Assembly (NCBI RefSeq): GCF_019599145.1
Contig: NZ_CP080647.1
Location: 7,130,001-7,194,000 of the forward strand
Reading direction: 5' to 3'
DNA from: Streptomyces akebiae
GTDB lineage: Bacteria; Actinomycetota; Actinomycetes; Streptomycetales; Streptomycetaceae
DNA: 64,000 nt
This document shows, piece after piece, positions 33,352-42,088 of the stretch (positions are counted from its first letter, which is position 1; every line of letters begins with the position of its first letter). The translations under genes and the position numbers were made by a program. The notes below the pieces were generated by a model. It had not been told where the DNA came from. It worked only from the letters and a program-made list of their open reading frames with translations, and did no database searches.

Positions 33352-35506
33352 GCAGCGTCACCCATTCTCTTCGTAGTTCCTCTGCCAAGTGAACTCCACT
33401 CTCGGTGAGTTGGGCATCCGGCAGAGCGGTGAGCCGGTCCAGGGTGTGGCGGGCGTGGAGCAGTTCCTCGGCGCGGGCGGCCCGGTCGGTCGACACGGTT
33501 GCCCGGCCGATGGCCTCGCTCGCCTCGTCCAGGAGGCGTCCGGCGCCGGTGCCGGGCACGTTCAGGTCCGCGACCTGGCGCAGGGCGGCGAGCCTGGACC
33601 GCCGTAGCAACCGCGGCAGTTCGCGGGCCAGTTCCTCGGGCTCGAAGTCGACGGCCACCCCCAGGGCACCCGGTGTGTCCGTTCCCGGCAGGAGCCCGGC
33701 GCCCGCCGCGAGGGGGGTGATCGTGGTGCAGAGGGACGCGTCCGGGACCGGCCGCCGACTCGGCTCGCGCTCGTCCTGCGGGTCGTACGCGGCGCGCAGT
33801 CGCTTGCCGAAGAGCGCCAGGTCGTCGGCGCTCAGCGGGGCCGCTACCGGCACCGGGTAACAGTCGCGGTACGGGTCGGCGTCGTCGATGAGGAGCGGCG
33901 GCCGGCCCGTGAGTTCCACCGGCGTCAACGGGCGCCACTCGACGCGCAGTTCGCCGCCGTCGCGGTCCGTTCCGGTCGCCCGGAGGCCGTCCGCCGTGAT
34001 CGCGCACTCGACCCGCCCGGGCGCCGAGAGGCGCAGCGTCCCGAGGGTCGGGAGGTACAGGTCCCGGTGCGGCTGCCACCAGGTGAGGGTGGCTTCCGTC
34101 TCCGCGAGTACGGCGGCCGCCACGGCGGTCGCCGTCAGCCGGGGGAGGTCGGCGTGACCCTCCAGAGCACGCACCAGCACGGTACGCAGATACGGGTGGG
34201 CGAGAACGGTCTCCAGGTGGGCCGCCGTGGCGGCGTCGGAGTCCAGTTCGACCAGGAGCCCCCAGGTCGCGTCCCAGTCCCCGTGCCCGGACAGTGCGGC
34301 GTTCGCCCGGGCCAACAGGTTCCGATTGAGCTCGACGTGGGCCAGCCGGAGGTCCTCGGTGTCCGTGACCGCCGGGTGCAGCTCGCGCTCGGTGATCCGC
34401 TCGGCGATGCCCTCGACCAGGCCGCGCAGGTCGGCGCAGAACACGGAGGGGTTGTCGAAGCCGCGCTCGCCGCTGTAGCGGTGGGCGTAGAGACCACCGC
34501 CGCAGGACTCCACGACCGGGCAGCGACGGCAGGTCTCGCTGACGCCCGCGATGCCCAGCTGGCGGGCCCGGACGCCGGGGTGCTCGGCGAACTCCGCGAA
34601 GCCGTGCCGGAAGACGTCGTAGCCGGTGGCGGGTGCGCCCTCGTACGCGGTCTTGAGGGAGTCGGCCTGCTCGAAGGTGCCGTCGGTCTCGATCACCGCC
34701 AGGTCCGACGGGGCGAGCCCCAGCGCCTCCGTCAGGCTGGGACCGCCGCGCAGGGTGCTGAGCACCGAGTCGAACGTCCTGACCGGCATGGGGCGGCCCT
34801 GCTCCTCCCAGCGGTCGAAGATCTTCAGCAGCCAGTCGGCGTAGGGCGTTCCCCGGCCGTGTCCGGGAGGGGGGCTGTCCCACGTCGAATGCGGGAGGAG
34901 GTAGTCGACGCGGGGCGGTTCGAGGGCGGTCAGCGCGTCGTGCACCGCGACCGGATCGTTGGCCACGTCCACGGTGCACAGCAGGCCCTGGAAGAGGTGC
35001 CGGTACTCCGGCAGGCGCAGGAGCCCGATCGCCCGCAGCACCCGGTCGTAGCTGCTGCGGCCTCGGCGGTCCAGCCGGTGCCGGTCGTTCGCCACCCGGT
35101 CACCGTCGAGTGAGATTCCGACCTTCACGCCGAATTCCCGGAAGACTTCCAGGTGCCGCTTGTTCAGTTGTACGCCATTCGTGTGAATGCGCAGGTCCAA
35201 TGTCGTGACCGGCGCCAATACACGGGTGAGTTCCGCACACATGTGCCGCAGCCGGGCCGGACCGGCGAGAAGCGGTTCTCCGCCGTGCAGAATCACGGCG
35301 ACGGATTCCAGTTCGCTGTCGGCCGCGTATTCCGCGAGGCGGCGGGCCACCTGGCCGAGGGTCTCCTCGGTGATCACCACCGGCCGCCCACGCCAGCTCT
35401 GGTCGGCGTGTTCGTACACATAGCAGTGGTCGCATGCCAGGTCGCAGCGGCTGTGCACCTTGAGGACCAGTTGCTGGATCGATCGCTGGCCGCGGAAGTC
35501 CGTCAC
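33344..35506 (-). CDS. fxsB: FxsB, radical SAM/SPASM maturase
   Basis: This is a 720-aa maturase for the FxsA peptide. The N-terminal radical SAM domain has the iron-sulfur motif CDLACDHC (Cys21, Cys25, Cys28 from the GTG start), followed by YVYEHADQSWRGRPVVI and the GGEP motif in ILHGGEPLL. A SPASM-like cluster follows at about 300-345 (CRRCPVVESCGGG, then a Cys in FCADL). The C-terminal 350 residues are the large family-specific extension. Such enzymes join ring carbons of aromatic residues to neighbouring side chains, forming cyclophanes. The GTG at 35506 is chosen because family members begin just before QLVLKVHSRC, and the TTG alternative at 35575 lies inside a stem-loop. Confidence 0.9.
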   Translation of the reverse strand: MTDFRGQRSIQQLVLKVHSRCDLACDHCYVYEHADQSWRGRPVVITEETLGQVARRLAEYAADSELESVAVILHGGEPLLAGPARLRHMCAELTRVLAPVTTLDLRIHTNGVQLNKRHLEVFREFGVKVGISLDGDRVANDRHRLDRRGRSSYDRVLRAIGLLRLPEYRHLFQGLLCTVDVANDPVAVHDALTALEPPRVDYLLPHSTWDSPPPGHGRGTPYADWLLKIFDRWEEQGRPMPVRTFDSVLSTLRGGPSLTEALGLAPSDLAVIETDGTFEQADSLKTAYEGAPATGYDVFRHGFAEFAEHPGVRARQLGIAGVSETCRRCPVVESCGGGLYAHRYSGERGFDNPSVFCADLRGLVEGIAERITERELHPAVTDTEDLRLAHVELNRNLLARANAALSGHGDWDATWGLLVELDSDAATAAHLETVLAHPYLRTVLVRALEGHADLPRLTATAVAAAVLAETEATLTWWQPHRDLYLPTLGTLRLSAPGRVECAITADGLRATGTDRDGGELRVEWRPLTPVELTGRPPLLIDDADPYRDCYPVPVAAPLSADDLALFGKRLRAAYDPQDEREPSRRPVPDASLCTTITPLAAGAGLLPGTDTPGALGVAVDFEPEELARELPRLLRRSRLAALRQVADLNVPGTGAGRLLDEASEAIGRATVSTDRAARAEELLHARHTLDRLTALPDAQLTESGVHLAEELRREWVTLHG

Positions 35507-35549
35507 TTTCCCGGAGTGTACGCGCCGACGGAACCCGTGGCGGCGGCGA

Positions 35550-35590
35550 GAGACCCCAACACCCTTGTTGATCAAGGAAGTTGGGGTCTC
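35550..35590 (-). terminator. Stem-loop between fxsA and fxsB, probable attenuator
   Basis: GAGACCCCAAC (35550-35560) pairs perfectly with GTTGGGGTCTC (35580-35590). Inside, CCTTG (35563-35567) pairs with CAAGG (35573-35577). It sits 17 bp after the precursor's stop codon and 43 bp before the maturase start. Partial termination here would give more precursor than maturase, a common arrangement in RiPP operons. Confidence 0.7.
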
Positions 35591-35607
35591 GGTGTCGTGC
35601 TCGGGAG

Positions 35608-35790
35608 CTAGATGGACGAGTTGAACTCGCTCGCTCCGGCGGGGCGCGACTCGCGAACCTCGGTCACCCGACCGGTGAACCGCTGGACGCGGGGCTCACG
35701 CGTGTCGATCGTCGCGAGTGTGGCCGTCCGCTCGGTAGCCGGTCGTGTCGCGCCCGGTCGGCGGATTGGCTTCGTGCCCGGAACGTTCAT
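35608..35790 (-). CDS. fxsA: FxsA, FxSxx-COOH RiPP precursor peptide
   Basis: This is a 60-aa precursor that ends EFNSSI, matching the FxSxx-COOH rule (Phe-Asn-Ser-Ser-Ile at the free C-terminus). The leader is basic and Thr/Arg-rich (MNVPGTKPIRRPGATRPATE), then RTATLATIDTREPRVQRF. FxsB is expected to crosslink the terminal Phe to a nearby residue. The ATG at 35790 has a GGAGG ribosome site about 11 nt upstream and gives the usual 55-65 aa length; the frame extends to 35910 but that part is not leader-like. It is first in the leftward cluster and divergent from the SLATT-type gene. Confidence 0.88.
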   Translation of the reverse strand: MNVPGTKPIRRPGATRPATERTATLATIDTREPRVQRFTGRVTEVRESRPAGASEFNSSI

Positions 35791-36048
35791 GGATTTCTCG
35801 TCCTCCTCAAGAGACCAATGCGTCATCAGCCCCTTGCCGACGAGATCCCGTGGCGAGGGCCTGGTCATTGAGGTTCGGACGACACTGTAGGGCATGGTTC
35901 TATCATGCACGCCCTATACCACGCACGCCTCCCACGGTAAAGGGTGCCTGTCCTCCGTCGTGTTCCCCGACAGGCGGCCTGGCGTGAATTCAAGATTGAC
36001 GAGAGCATGACCGTTCCGTTGATTCCCCGGCATCCGTATGAGGTCTGC

Positions 36049-36963
36049 ATGGCTGCGACGCCCGGCCCCAGCACTACGGTGAGTGATCGAGATCTGCCCC
36101 CGTTGTTCCAGGTGTGCGATGAGAAGGCGGTGACCCATCAGGGTGAGTCGTTCAAGGTCGTCCGTCTGCAACTGGTCGCCCTGCTGCTCGCGACCGCCAC
36201 CGCCTCACTCGCGGAGCGGGTCGGCAGTCGGGTGCCCTCGGCCGTCGCGGCCGTGCTGTACGCCCTGACCATAGGGATCGGCGTCTATGTGTCCCGTCGC
36301 CGTGCGCGGGCACAGTGGCAGGCTCACAGGGCGGCGGCCGAGGTGGTCAAGTCGCTGGCCTGGCAGTTCATGGTCCACGGCGGACCGTTCCCCTCACGGC
36401 TCGTCAACCCCGAGGCACGGTTCGCCGAACGGCTGGAGGAGCGGCTCAGCGAACTGCGCAAGGTGGGGTGGGAGGACCCGCGCGAGTCCGTCACCGAACT
36501 CGGGCTCGGGCAGATCACGCCGACGATGCGTACGGTGCGCGCCAAGGCCTTCGCGGCGCGGCGCGACATCTATCTCCGCGACCGGGTTCTGAACCAGCTG
36601 GCGTGGTACGGCGGCAAGGCCGGGCAGGCGCACCAGGCGTCCGTACGCTGGTCGGGCGTCACCACCACCCTCACCGCGCTGGCCCTGGTCACCGCCGTGG
36701 CCCGGGCCTCAGGTGTCATCGGCAGCCGCTGGGACCCGACCGGGGTCCTCAGCGCCGCCGCCGCGGCCGGTGTCGCCTGGCAGGAGGTACGACGGCACCG
36801 CCCGTTGACGTACGCGCACAAGCTCGTCGAACAGGATCTGGACACCCTGCGCGTCACCATGACCACCACCGTCACCGAGGACGGGTGGGCCGACGCGGTC
36901 GCGGAGGCGGAGCGGCTGGTCTCGCCGCAGCACACGGACTGGCTGGTGCGGTTCGGGACCTGA
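36049..36963 (+). CDS. SLATT/DUF4231-type membrane protein
   Basis: This is a 304-aa protein with two N-terminal membrane helices (VVRLQLVALLLATATASL and SAVAAVLYALTIGIGVYVS), a soluble helical middle, two more helices (GVTTTLTALALVTAVARASG and VLSAAAAAGVAWQEV) and a helical tail. This 2TM-soluble-2TM layout is that of SLATT/DUF4231 proteins, proposed pore-forming effectors paired with nucleotide-sensing SLOG proteins. ATG 36049 has GAGG 5 nt upstream; 36007 and 35944 are alternatives. It diverges from the fxsA operon and converges, 29 bp apart, on a SLOG-like gene, so the pairing is suggestive. Confidence 0.72.
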   Translation: MAATPGPSTTVSDRDLPPLFQVCDEKAVTHQGESFKVVRLQLVALLLATATASLAERVGSRVPSAVAAVLYALTIGIGVYVSRRRARAQWQAHRAAAEVVKSLAWQFMVHGGPFPSRLVNPEARFAERLEERLSELRKVGWEDPRESVTELGLGQITPTMRTVRAKAFAARRDIYLRDRVLNQLAWYGGKAGQAHQASVRWSGVTTTLTALALVTAVARASGVIGSRWDPTGVLSAAAAAGVAWQEVRRHRPLTYAHKLVEQDLDTLRVTMTTTVTEDGWADAVAEAERLVSPQHTDWLVRFGT

Positions 36964-36992
36964 CGGGGCGGCGGACACGTCGGGCAGGAGGG

Positions 36993-37484
36993 TCAGGCGC
37001 GGCGTACGCCCGGACTCCACAGCACCGTCACCGGGACGCCCGTGAGACGTGCGTAGTCGACGATGTCGGCCGTGCCGCCCCGGCCGCGGGCGGGGGCGCC
37101 GTCCCAGACGGCGATCATGCGGTCGGTGTGGTCGACGATGTAGCGGCCGGCGGCGTAGTACGCCTCCTCGTGGGTGCGTTCGTACGGCAGTTGCTCGCGT
37201 GCGGCGCAGCATTTGAGGAGACGGCGGTAGGCGGCGCGGACCTGGTCGTCGCCGAGGTGGGTCTCGTAGTCCATGCCGGGGATGACGGCGGTCAGTTGCA
37301 GGCCGCTCTCCAGGGCGATCTCCGCGAAGAGCTGGTCGGCGCCGGCGGCGAGGCTGCTGAGGGCCCGGGTGGTGGAGGGGCGACCGCGCAACTCCGCCCG
37401 GATGCCCGAGCGGACGGCGGACAGGGCGGCTTCCGGGATCTCCCGGTGTCCGGTGATACCGATCCGGGTCACGGGCCCTGGCAT
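36993..37484 (-). CDS. SLOG-like (Rossmannoid nucleotide-sensor) protein
   Basis: This is a 163-aa protein starting RIGITGHREI, then RALSSLAAGADQLFAEIALE, AVIPGMDYETHLGDDQ, YIVDHTDRMIAVWDGAPARG and GGTADIVDYARLTG. The GITGH, LAAGAD and VWDG strings are the usual binding-site loops of the SLOG/LOG-like superfamily, which bind or cleave nucleotide-derived messengers. ATG 37484 follows GGAGGTGAGC. It converges on the SLATT-type gene (29-bp gap), a pair described in predicted nucleotide-signal conflict systems. A general LOG-like hydrolase is the alternative. Confidence 0.72.
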   Translation of the reverse strand: MPGPVTRIGITGHREIPEAALSAVRSGIRAELRGRPSTTRALSSLAAGADQLFAEIALESGLQLTAVIPGMDYETHLGDDQVRAAYRRLLKCCAAREQLPYERTHEEAYYAAGRYIVDHTDRMIAVWDGAPARGRGGTADIVDYARLTGVPVTVLWSPGVRRA

Positions 37485-37758
37485 CCGTGCGCTCACCTCC
37501 GTGGCCGTGTTCCTCCAAGTAACCCTAGCGGCGGGGGACTTCGGCGAGAACGACACGTACGGGTGTTCGGTGAGGCGTCACGGGCTCACAGGCTCACGGG
37601 GGCGACCGCGAGGAGACCGTCGTGGTGGCGACCGCCCTCGCGTGCCCCGGGTGCCGCCACTCGCGGGCATGTTCGGAGAAGTGTTCGTAGGGGTGGCGGC
37701 GAGGCGGCCTCGGACGCGGGCCGGTCCGGGCGCGCCGGGGCGACCGCGGGCGCGTCGG

Positions 37759-38805
37759 TCAGTCGCCCACCGGGTCCAGGCTGATGGGTTCGATCCGGCC
37801 GTCCAGCATGGCGCCGACGCCGAGTGCGGCACAGACGTCGGGACGCTCGGCGATGTGGACCGGCATGCCGGTGGCGTGCCGGAGCATCTGGTCGAAGCCG
37901 GGGAGCAGGGCGCTGCCGCCGACCATCATGATGCCGCGGTCGGCGAGGTCGGCCACCAGGTCGGGCGGGCAGTCGCGGAGCACCTTGCCGATGCCGTCGA
38001 CCACGGCGGTGAGGGGGGTCTGGATGGCGTCCCGTACGGCAGCGGTGTCCACCTGCACGGAACGCGCCAGCCCCGTCGCCACGTCCAGGCCGTGGATCTC
38101 GGTGGAGGTGGGGCCGTGCGGGGTGAGGCCGTTGCCCGACAGGGCCAGTTGGAGCGGCCGTACCGACTGGCTCGGCAGCGTCAGTTCGTGGCGCAGGCGC
38201 AGGTGCTGCACGATCGCGTGGTCGATGGTCTCGCCGCCGACGGGGATGCGTACCGCGCTGACGACCGAGCCGAGCGAGAGGACGGCGAGTTCGGTGGCCC
38301 CCGCCCCGCACACCATGATCATGGTGGCCTCGGGCTGCTCCACCGGCAGACCGCAGCCGACCGCCGCGGCGATGAGGGTGTCCACCAGTTCCACCCGGCG
38401 CGCGCCGAGGCCCACCAGGGTCTCGATCGTGGCGCGTTGGGCGAGCGGGTCCGCGCCGTGCGGGGTGCAGGCGGCGGCGCGCAGCACGGGCTTGCGGCGC
38501 AGGGTGCGGCGGACGCGGTCGCCCAGCAGCTGGCGCAGCATGCGCTGGGCCATCTCGATGTCGACCACCGTGCCGCCGGAGACGGGCCGGACGACCCGGA
38601 TGTAGTCGGGCGTACGGCCCGTCATCTTCTCCGCGAACTCCCCGACCGCGATCAGCGCGCCCGTCCGGGTGTTCACGGCGGCGACGCTCGGCTGGTCCAC
38701 GACCAGGCCCGCGCCCTTCACATACACCCGGGTCCGCGCGGCCCCGAGGTCGACGCCGAAGTGGCAGCGGCGCAGCTGCTCCAGACTGGCGGTCATCGCG
38801 GTCAT
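37759..38805 (-). CDS. mbl: MreB-like actin homologue (Streptomyces Mbl type)
   Basis: This is a 348-aa actin-fold ATPase. The phosphate-1 loop is HFGVDLGAARTRVYVK, the phosphate-2 loop MIMVCGAGATELAV and the adenosine loop GIMMVGGSALLPGFDQML; the ending SLDPVGD is short. Compared with classical MreB the phosphate-2 motif is less canonical (VCGAGATE rather than DIGGGTTE), as in the second, more divergent MreB/Mbl of Streptomyces, which works in aerial hypha and spore-wall assembly. It starts at 38805 with GGGAGG 8 nt upstream. A 19-bp palindrome lies 33 bp before the start. It stands alone, about 275 bp from the SLOG gene. Confidence 0.85.
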   Translation of the reverse strand: MTAMTASLEQLRRCHFGVDLGAARTRVYVKGAGLVVDQPSVAAVNTRTGALIAVGEFAEKMTGRTPDYIRVVRPVSGGTVVDIEMAQRMLRQLLGDRVRRTLRRKPVLRAAACTPHGADPLAQRATIETLVGLGARRVELVDTLIAAAVGCGLPVEQPEATMIMVCGAGATELAVLSLGSVVSAVRIPVGGETIDHAIVQHLRLRHELTLPSQSVRPLQLALSGNGLTPHGPTSTEIHGLDVATGLARSVQVDTAAVRDAIQTPLTAVVDGIGKVLRDCPPDLVADLADRGIMMVGGSALLPGFDQMLRHATGMPVHIAERPDVCAALGVGAMLDGRIEPISLDPVGD

Positions 38806-38837
38806 TGCGGATCCTCCCGAGAGCACGGACCGAACGG

Positions 38838-38856
38838 ACCGCCGACGGTCGGCGGT
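38838..38856. promoter_or_regulatory. 19-bp palindrome upstream of mbl
   Basis: ACCGCCGAC-G-GTCGGCGGT is a perfect 9+1+9 palindrome, 33 bp before the mbl start. It may be an operator or a leader hairpin. Confidence 0.55.
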
Positions 38857-38879
38857 TCCCTGGTTCCCTTTGCATCGTG

Positions 38880-39121
38880 CGGGGGGTGGGAGCCGGGTGC
38901 CTGTCGGGTGGGCCGGGTGGGGGTGCGGCCGGACGGGTGGTTCGGGGCGTGTCGACGGCGGGGGAGGTGCTGTCGGACGGTAAGGGGAGGTGGTTTCGGA
39001 CGGTGGATGAGGTGAGGGCCGGACGGGGGTGAGATGGGGCCGGACGGGGTGAGGTGAGGCCGGACGTCCGTGAGGTGGGGCGGGCGTCAGTCGGGTGGGG
39101 CTGGGCGTCAGTCGGGTGGGG
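38880..39121 (+). repeat. G-rich strand-asymmetric region with short direct repeats
   Basis: The plus strand has very many GGG/GGGG runs and almost no C runs. Repeated units include GGCCGGACGGGG (about 39018-39048) and the 19-mer GGGCGTCAGTCGGGTGGGG at 39082-39100 and 39103-39121, the second crossing the carboxyltransferase stop codon. No gene is credible here. The G-skew and spacing could support G-quadruplexes near the end of the mat-like operon. Confidence 0.6.
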
Positions 39122-40474
39122 ATGGCGTCGCGGGTTCGACGATCCCCCGTACGACGCCCAGCTCCACCAGGTCCTGCGGTCGTACCCGCAGTTCGTCCGC
39201 TGTGGCCCGGGCCAGGGTCTCCGGCCGCTTCAGGATCGCGGCCGCCAGTTCCGGGGCGATCACCGAGAAGTAGGAGTCGGGGGTGGCCCAGGTGCGGGCC
39301 GGGGCCGCGAGGGCGAGGGCTCCGCCGGAGCCGCCCTCGCCGATGAGGAGGGTGGTGACGGGGGTGCGGGCGGTGGCGACGGTGGTGAAGAGGGCGGCGA
39401 TGGCGGGGCCCGCGCCCTCGCGTTCGGCGTCGGCGTCGTTCGCGGCGCCGGGGGTGTCGACCAGGGTCAGGACGGGGATGCCGAGGCGGTCGGCGAGGCG
39501 GATGAGGCGGGTGGCGGTGCGGTAGCCGGCCGGGCGGGTCGGGGTGCCGCACTGGGCCGCGTAGGCGACGGTGCGGCCCTCGTGATCGCCGAAGCCGCAG
39601 AGCATGCCGGGGTCGGTGCCGCCGGCACGGTCACCGCTGAGGGGTGCGCGGCGGGTGAAGTAGGCGTCCAGGTAGGCCTCGGCCCGGGGGCGGTGGGGGG
39701 AGCGGGCGCGTTGCACGGCTTCCCAGCCGGTGGCGGGGAGGGGTGCTTCAGGGGGCGGGGGCCCCGGAGCGCGTGAGGCGGGGGCGCGGGGTCCGTGGAA
39801 GGGCTGGTCAGGAGAGACAGCCACAGGGACAGGGTGTCGCGCAGGTCGTCCGGGTGGACCACCGCGTCCACGGAGCCCGCCGTGACCTGGGAGTCCGCCG
39901 TGTACGCCGCGGGGTCCGCGTCCGGGGGGCGGACGCGGGAGCCGGCGAAGCCGATCTGGGTGGCGGGGAGGGCCAGGGTGATGTCGGCGCCGGCGCCGAG
40001 GGTGGCCCAGCCCCCGCCGGTCGTCGGGTCACGGAGGACCGCGATCTGGGGCAGGCCCGCCGCGTTCGTCAGCGCCGACTCGCGGGCCACACGCTGGAGT
40101 TGGGTGAGGGCGCGCATGCCCTCCTGCATACGGCTGCCACCCGTCGCGACGACGGAGACGACCGGCAGGCGGTGGGCGCGGGCGTAGGTGTGCGCCGCCT
40201 CCAGACGGTCGCCGGTGCGTTCGCCCAGCGAGCCGCCCAGGAAGCCGAACTCGAAGGAGATCAGCACGGCCTGAGCGGTGCCGATCGTCGCGCGGCCCCA
40301 CACCACCGACTCCTCCTCGCCGGTGCGCTCGGCGGCGCGGGCCCGTGCGGAGTCGTAGCCCTGCCAGGCGAGGGGACCGTCGGGGGCGTAGTCCCGTCGT
40401 GGGGTGGGGAGTTCGGTGAAGTCGTCGGTCAGGGCGGCGATGGCTTCGCGGGCCGAGAGGCGGCGGTCGGTCAT
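39108..40474 (-). pseudogene. Fused acyl-CoA carboxyltransferase (AccD/AccA-like), one-base frameshift
   Basis: The 5' part reads as an AccD-like carboxyltransferase half (IGTAQAVLISFEFGFLGGSL, then GGSRMQEGMRALTQLQR). The 3' part reads as an AccA-like half (AAQCGTPTRPAGYRTATRLI, then LVDTPGAAN and IGEGGSGGALALAAP). The two lie in different frames; 1,367 nt is one short of a multiple of three, and the break lies in a C-rich run near 39740-39800. If the missing base is an assembly error the protein would be about 455 aa and intact. It overlaps the upstream matB-like gene by 4 bp. It may carboxylate or decarboxylate malonyl-type CoA thioesters; inference from context. Confidence 0.8.
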
Positions 40475-41952
40475 CCGGCTTCGTCCGTCTTCAGCGCCCG
40501 CTTCATGATTTTGCCCATGTCGTTGCGGGGGAGGACGGAGAGGTAGTGGACGGTCCGCGGGCGCTTGTGGGGGGAGAGCAAGGTGGTGACATGGGCCGCC
40601 AACTCCTCCGCTGAGGGCGGGGATTCGGGGTCCTGCGGGACGATCCAGGCGACGACGCGTTCGCCGAGGTCGGGGTCCGGTGCGCCGGTGACGGCGGCCT
40701 CCCGTACGCCCGGGTGTTCGAGGAGCGCGTTCTCGATCTCGCCGGCGCCGATCTTGTAGCCGCCGCTCTTGATGAGGTCAGTGGCCTTGCGGCCGACGAT
40801 GCGTACGTAACCGTCGGGGTCGCGCACGGCCATGTCACCGGTGCGGAACCAGCCGTCGGCGGTGAACGCGGCGGCGGTGGCGTCGGGGCGGTTGAGGTAC
40901 TCGGTGAAGAGGTTCGGGCCGCGCACCTGGATCTCGCCGACCGACTCGCCGTCGTACGCGGTCAGAGGGGTGCCGTCGTCCTCGACCAGCCTCAACTCCA
41001 CGCCGGGCAAAGGGACTCCGACGGTGCCGGCGCGGGGTTCGCCGTCGGCGCGGACGCTGGTGTTCATGAGCGTCTCCGTCATGCCGTACCGCTCGATCAC
41101 CCGCCGGCCGGTCGCCGCCGCGATCCGTTCGTGGTCGTGCACCGGCAGCGCGGCCGAGCCGGAGACGAGGAGGCGGGCGCGGCCGAGCGCCTTCGCCAGG
41201 TCCGGGTCGGCGGGCAGGGTCTCCGCGATGCGGTGGTACATCGTCGGGACGCCGAACAGCATCGTCGCGCCCGCCGACAGCTCCCGGGCCACCGCGCTCG
41301 TGTCGAACCTGCCGAGGTGGCGGACCTCGCCGCCGCGCCGCAGCGGGCCGAGGACGCCCAGGATCAGGCCGTGCACATGGAAGAGGGGCAGGGCGTGGAC
41401 CAGTACGTCGTCGGCGGTCCACTGCCAGGCGTCGGCCAGCGCGTCCAGGGTGGTCGCGACGGCGCGGCGGGGGATGACGGCGCCCTTGGGCGGGCCGGTG
41501 GTTCCGGAGGTGTAGACGATGAGGGCGGGGGCCTCGGGAGCCGGTTCGTCAGCGAGCGGCCGCCTTCCGCCCGGGTGCGCCGTCGAGCGGTCCAGTACGT
41601 CGATGTCCAGGCGCTCCAACTCGGTGAGCGCCGCGGGGAGTTCGGCCTCGGGGGCGGTGAGGATCAGCGACGGGGCGCTGTCCTTCAGGATGTGCCCCAG
41701 CTCGCTCTGGCCCGACTTCGGGTTGAGTGGCACGGCGGGGACGCCGGCCCGTAGCGCGGCCACGACGCCCACCGCCGTCTCCAACGTCGGTGTCGCCCAG
41801 ACGGCCACGCGGCCCGCGTCGCGGATCCGCGCGGCGAGCGCGTCCGTCACGGCCGCGAGCTCCGCGTACGTCAGGGACCGGTCGCCGAAGCGCAGGGCGG
41901 GGCGTTCGAGGGTTCGGGCTTCGCCGGTGAGGGCCGGGAAGAGAGAGGACAC
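40471..41952 (-). CDS. matB: Malonyl-CoA synthetase-like acyl-CoA ligase
   Basis: This is a 493-aa ANL-superfamily enzyme that should activate a carboxylic acid with ATP and CoA. The ATP-binding P-loop is LIVYTSGTTGPPKGAVIPRR. The later motifs ERYGMTETLMNTS, WFRTGDMAVRDPDGYVRIVG and RKATDLIKSGGYKIGAGEIE are in order, and the catalytic Lys lies in RNDMGKIMKRAL. Malonate (or methylmalonate) specificity is inferred from the MatC-like carrier upstream, the GntR regulator and family resemblance to MatB. GTG 41952 with GAGGAG 9 nt upstream is preferred to the ATG at 42012, which would translate tandem-repeat DNA. Confidence 0.85.
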   Translation of the reverse strand: MSSLFPALTGEARTLERPALRFGDRSLTYAELAAVTDALAARIRDAGRVAVWATPTLETAVGVVAALRAGVPAVPLNPKSGQSELGHILKDSAPSLILTAPEAELPAALTELERLDIDVLDRSTAHPGGRRPLADEPAPEAPALIVYTSGTTGPPKGAVIPRRAVATTLDALADAWQWTADDVLVHALPLFHVHGLILGVLGPLRRGGEVRHLGRFDTSAVARELSAGATMLFGVPTMYHRIAETLPADPDLAKALGRARLLVSGSAALPVHDHERIAAATGRRVIERYGMTETLMNTSVRADGEPRAGTVGVPLPGVELRLVEDDGTPLTAYDGESVGEIQVRGPNLFTEYLNRPDATAAAFTADGWFRTGDMAVRDPDGYVRIVGRKATDLIKSGGYKIGAGEIENALLEHPGVREAAVTGAPDPDLGERVVAWIVPQDPESPPSAEELAAHVTTLLSPHKRPRTVHYLSVLPRNDMGKIMKRALKTDEAG

Positions 41953-41965
41953 GTTCTGGTACTCC

Positions 41966-42031
41966 TCGGTCGTCGGTCGTCGGTCGTCGGTCGTCGGTCG
42001 GTCATTGGTCATTGGTCGTCGGTCGTCGTAG
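41966..42031. repeat. 7-bp tandem repeat between matC-like and matB-like genes
   Basis: CGGTCGT (with TTGGTCAT variants) is repeated about eight times just upstream of the matB-like ribosome site. It would lie in the message leader; copy-number change could alter spacing or expression. Confidence 0.8.
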
Positions 42032-42088
42032 TTCGAGGTGCCGCACTGCCCTTGGGGTCACCTTGATTCACGGGGCTCCCCGGTGGGG

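Noticed and set aside
36993..37484. A DprA-type DNA-processing protein
   Set aside because: It has SLOG-like loops (GITGH, LAAGAD, VWDG) but is only 163 aa and lacks the extra SAM and winged-helix domains of DprA.
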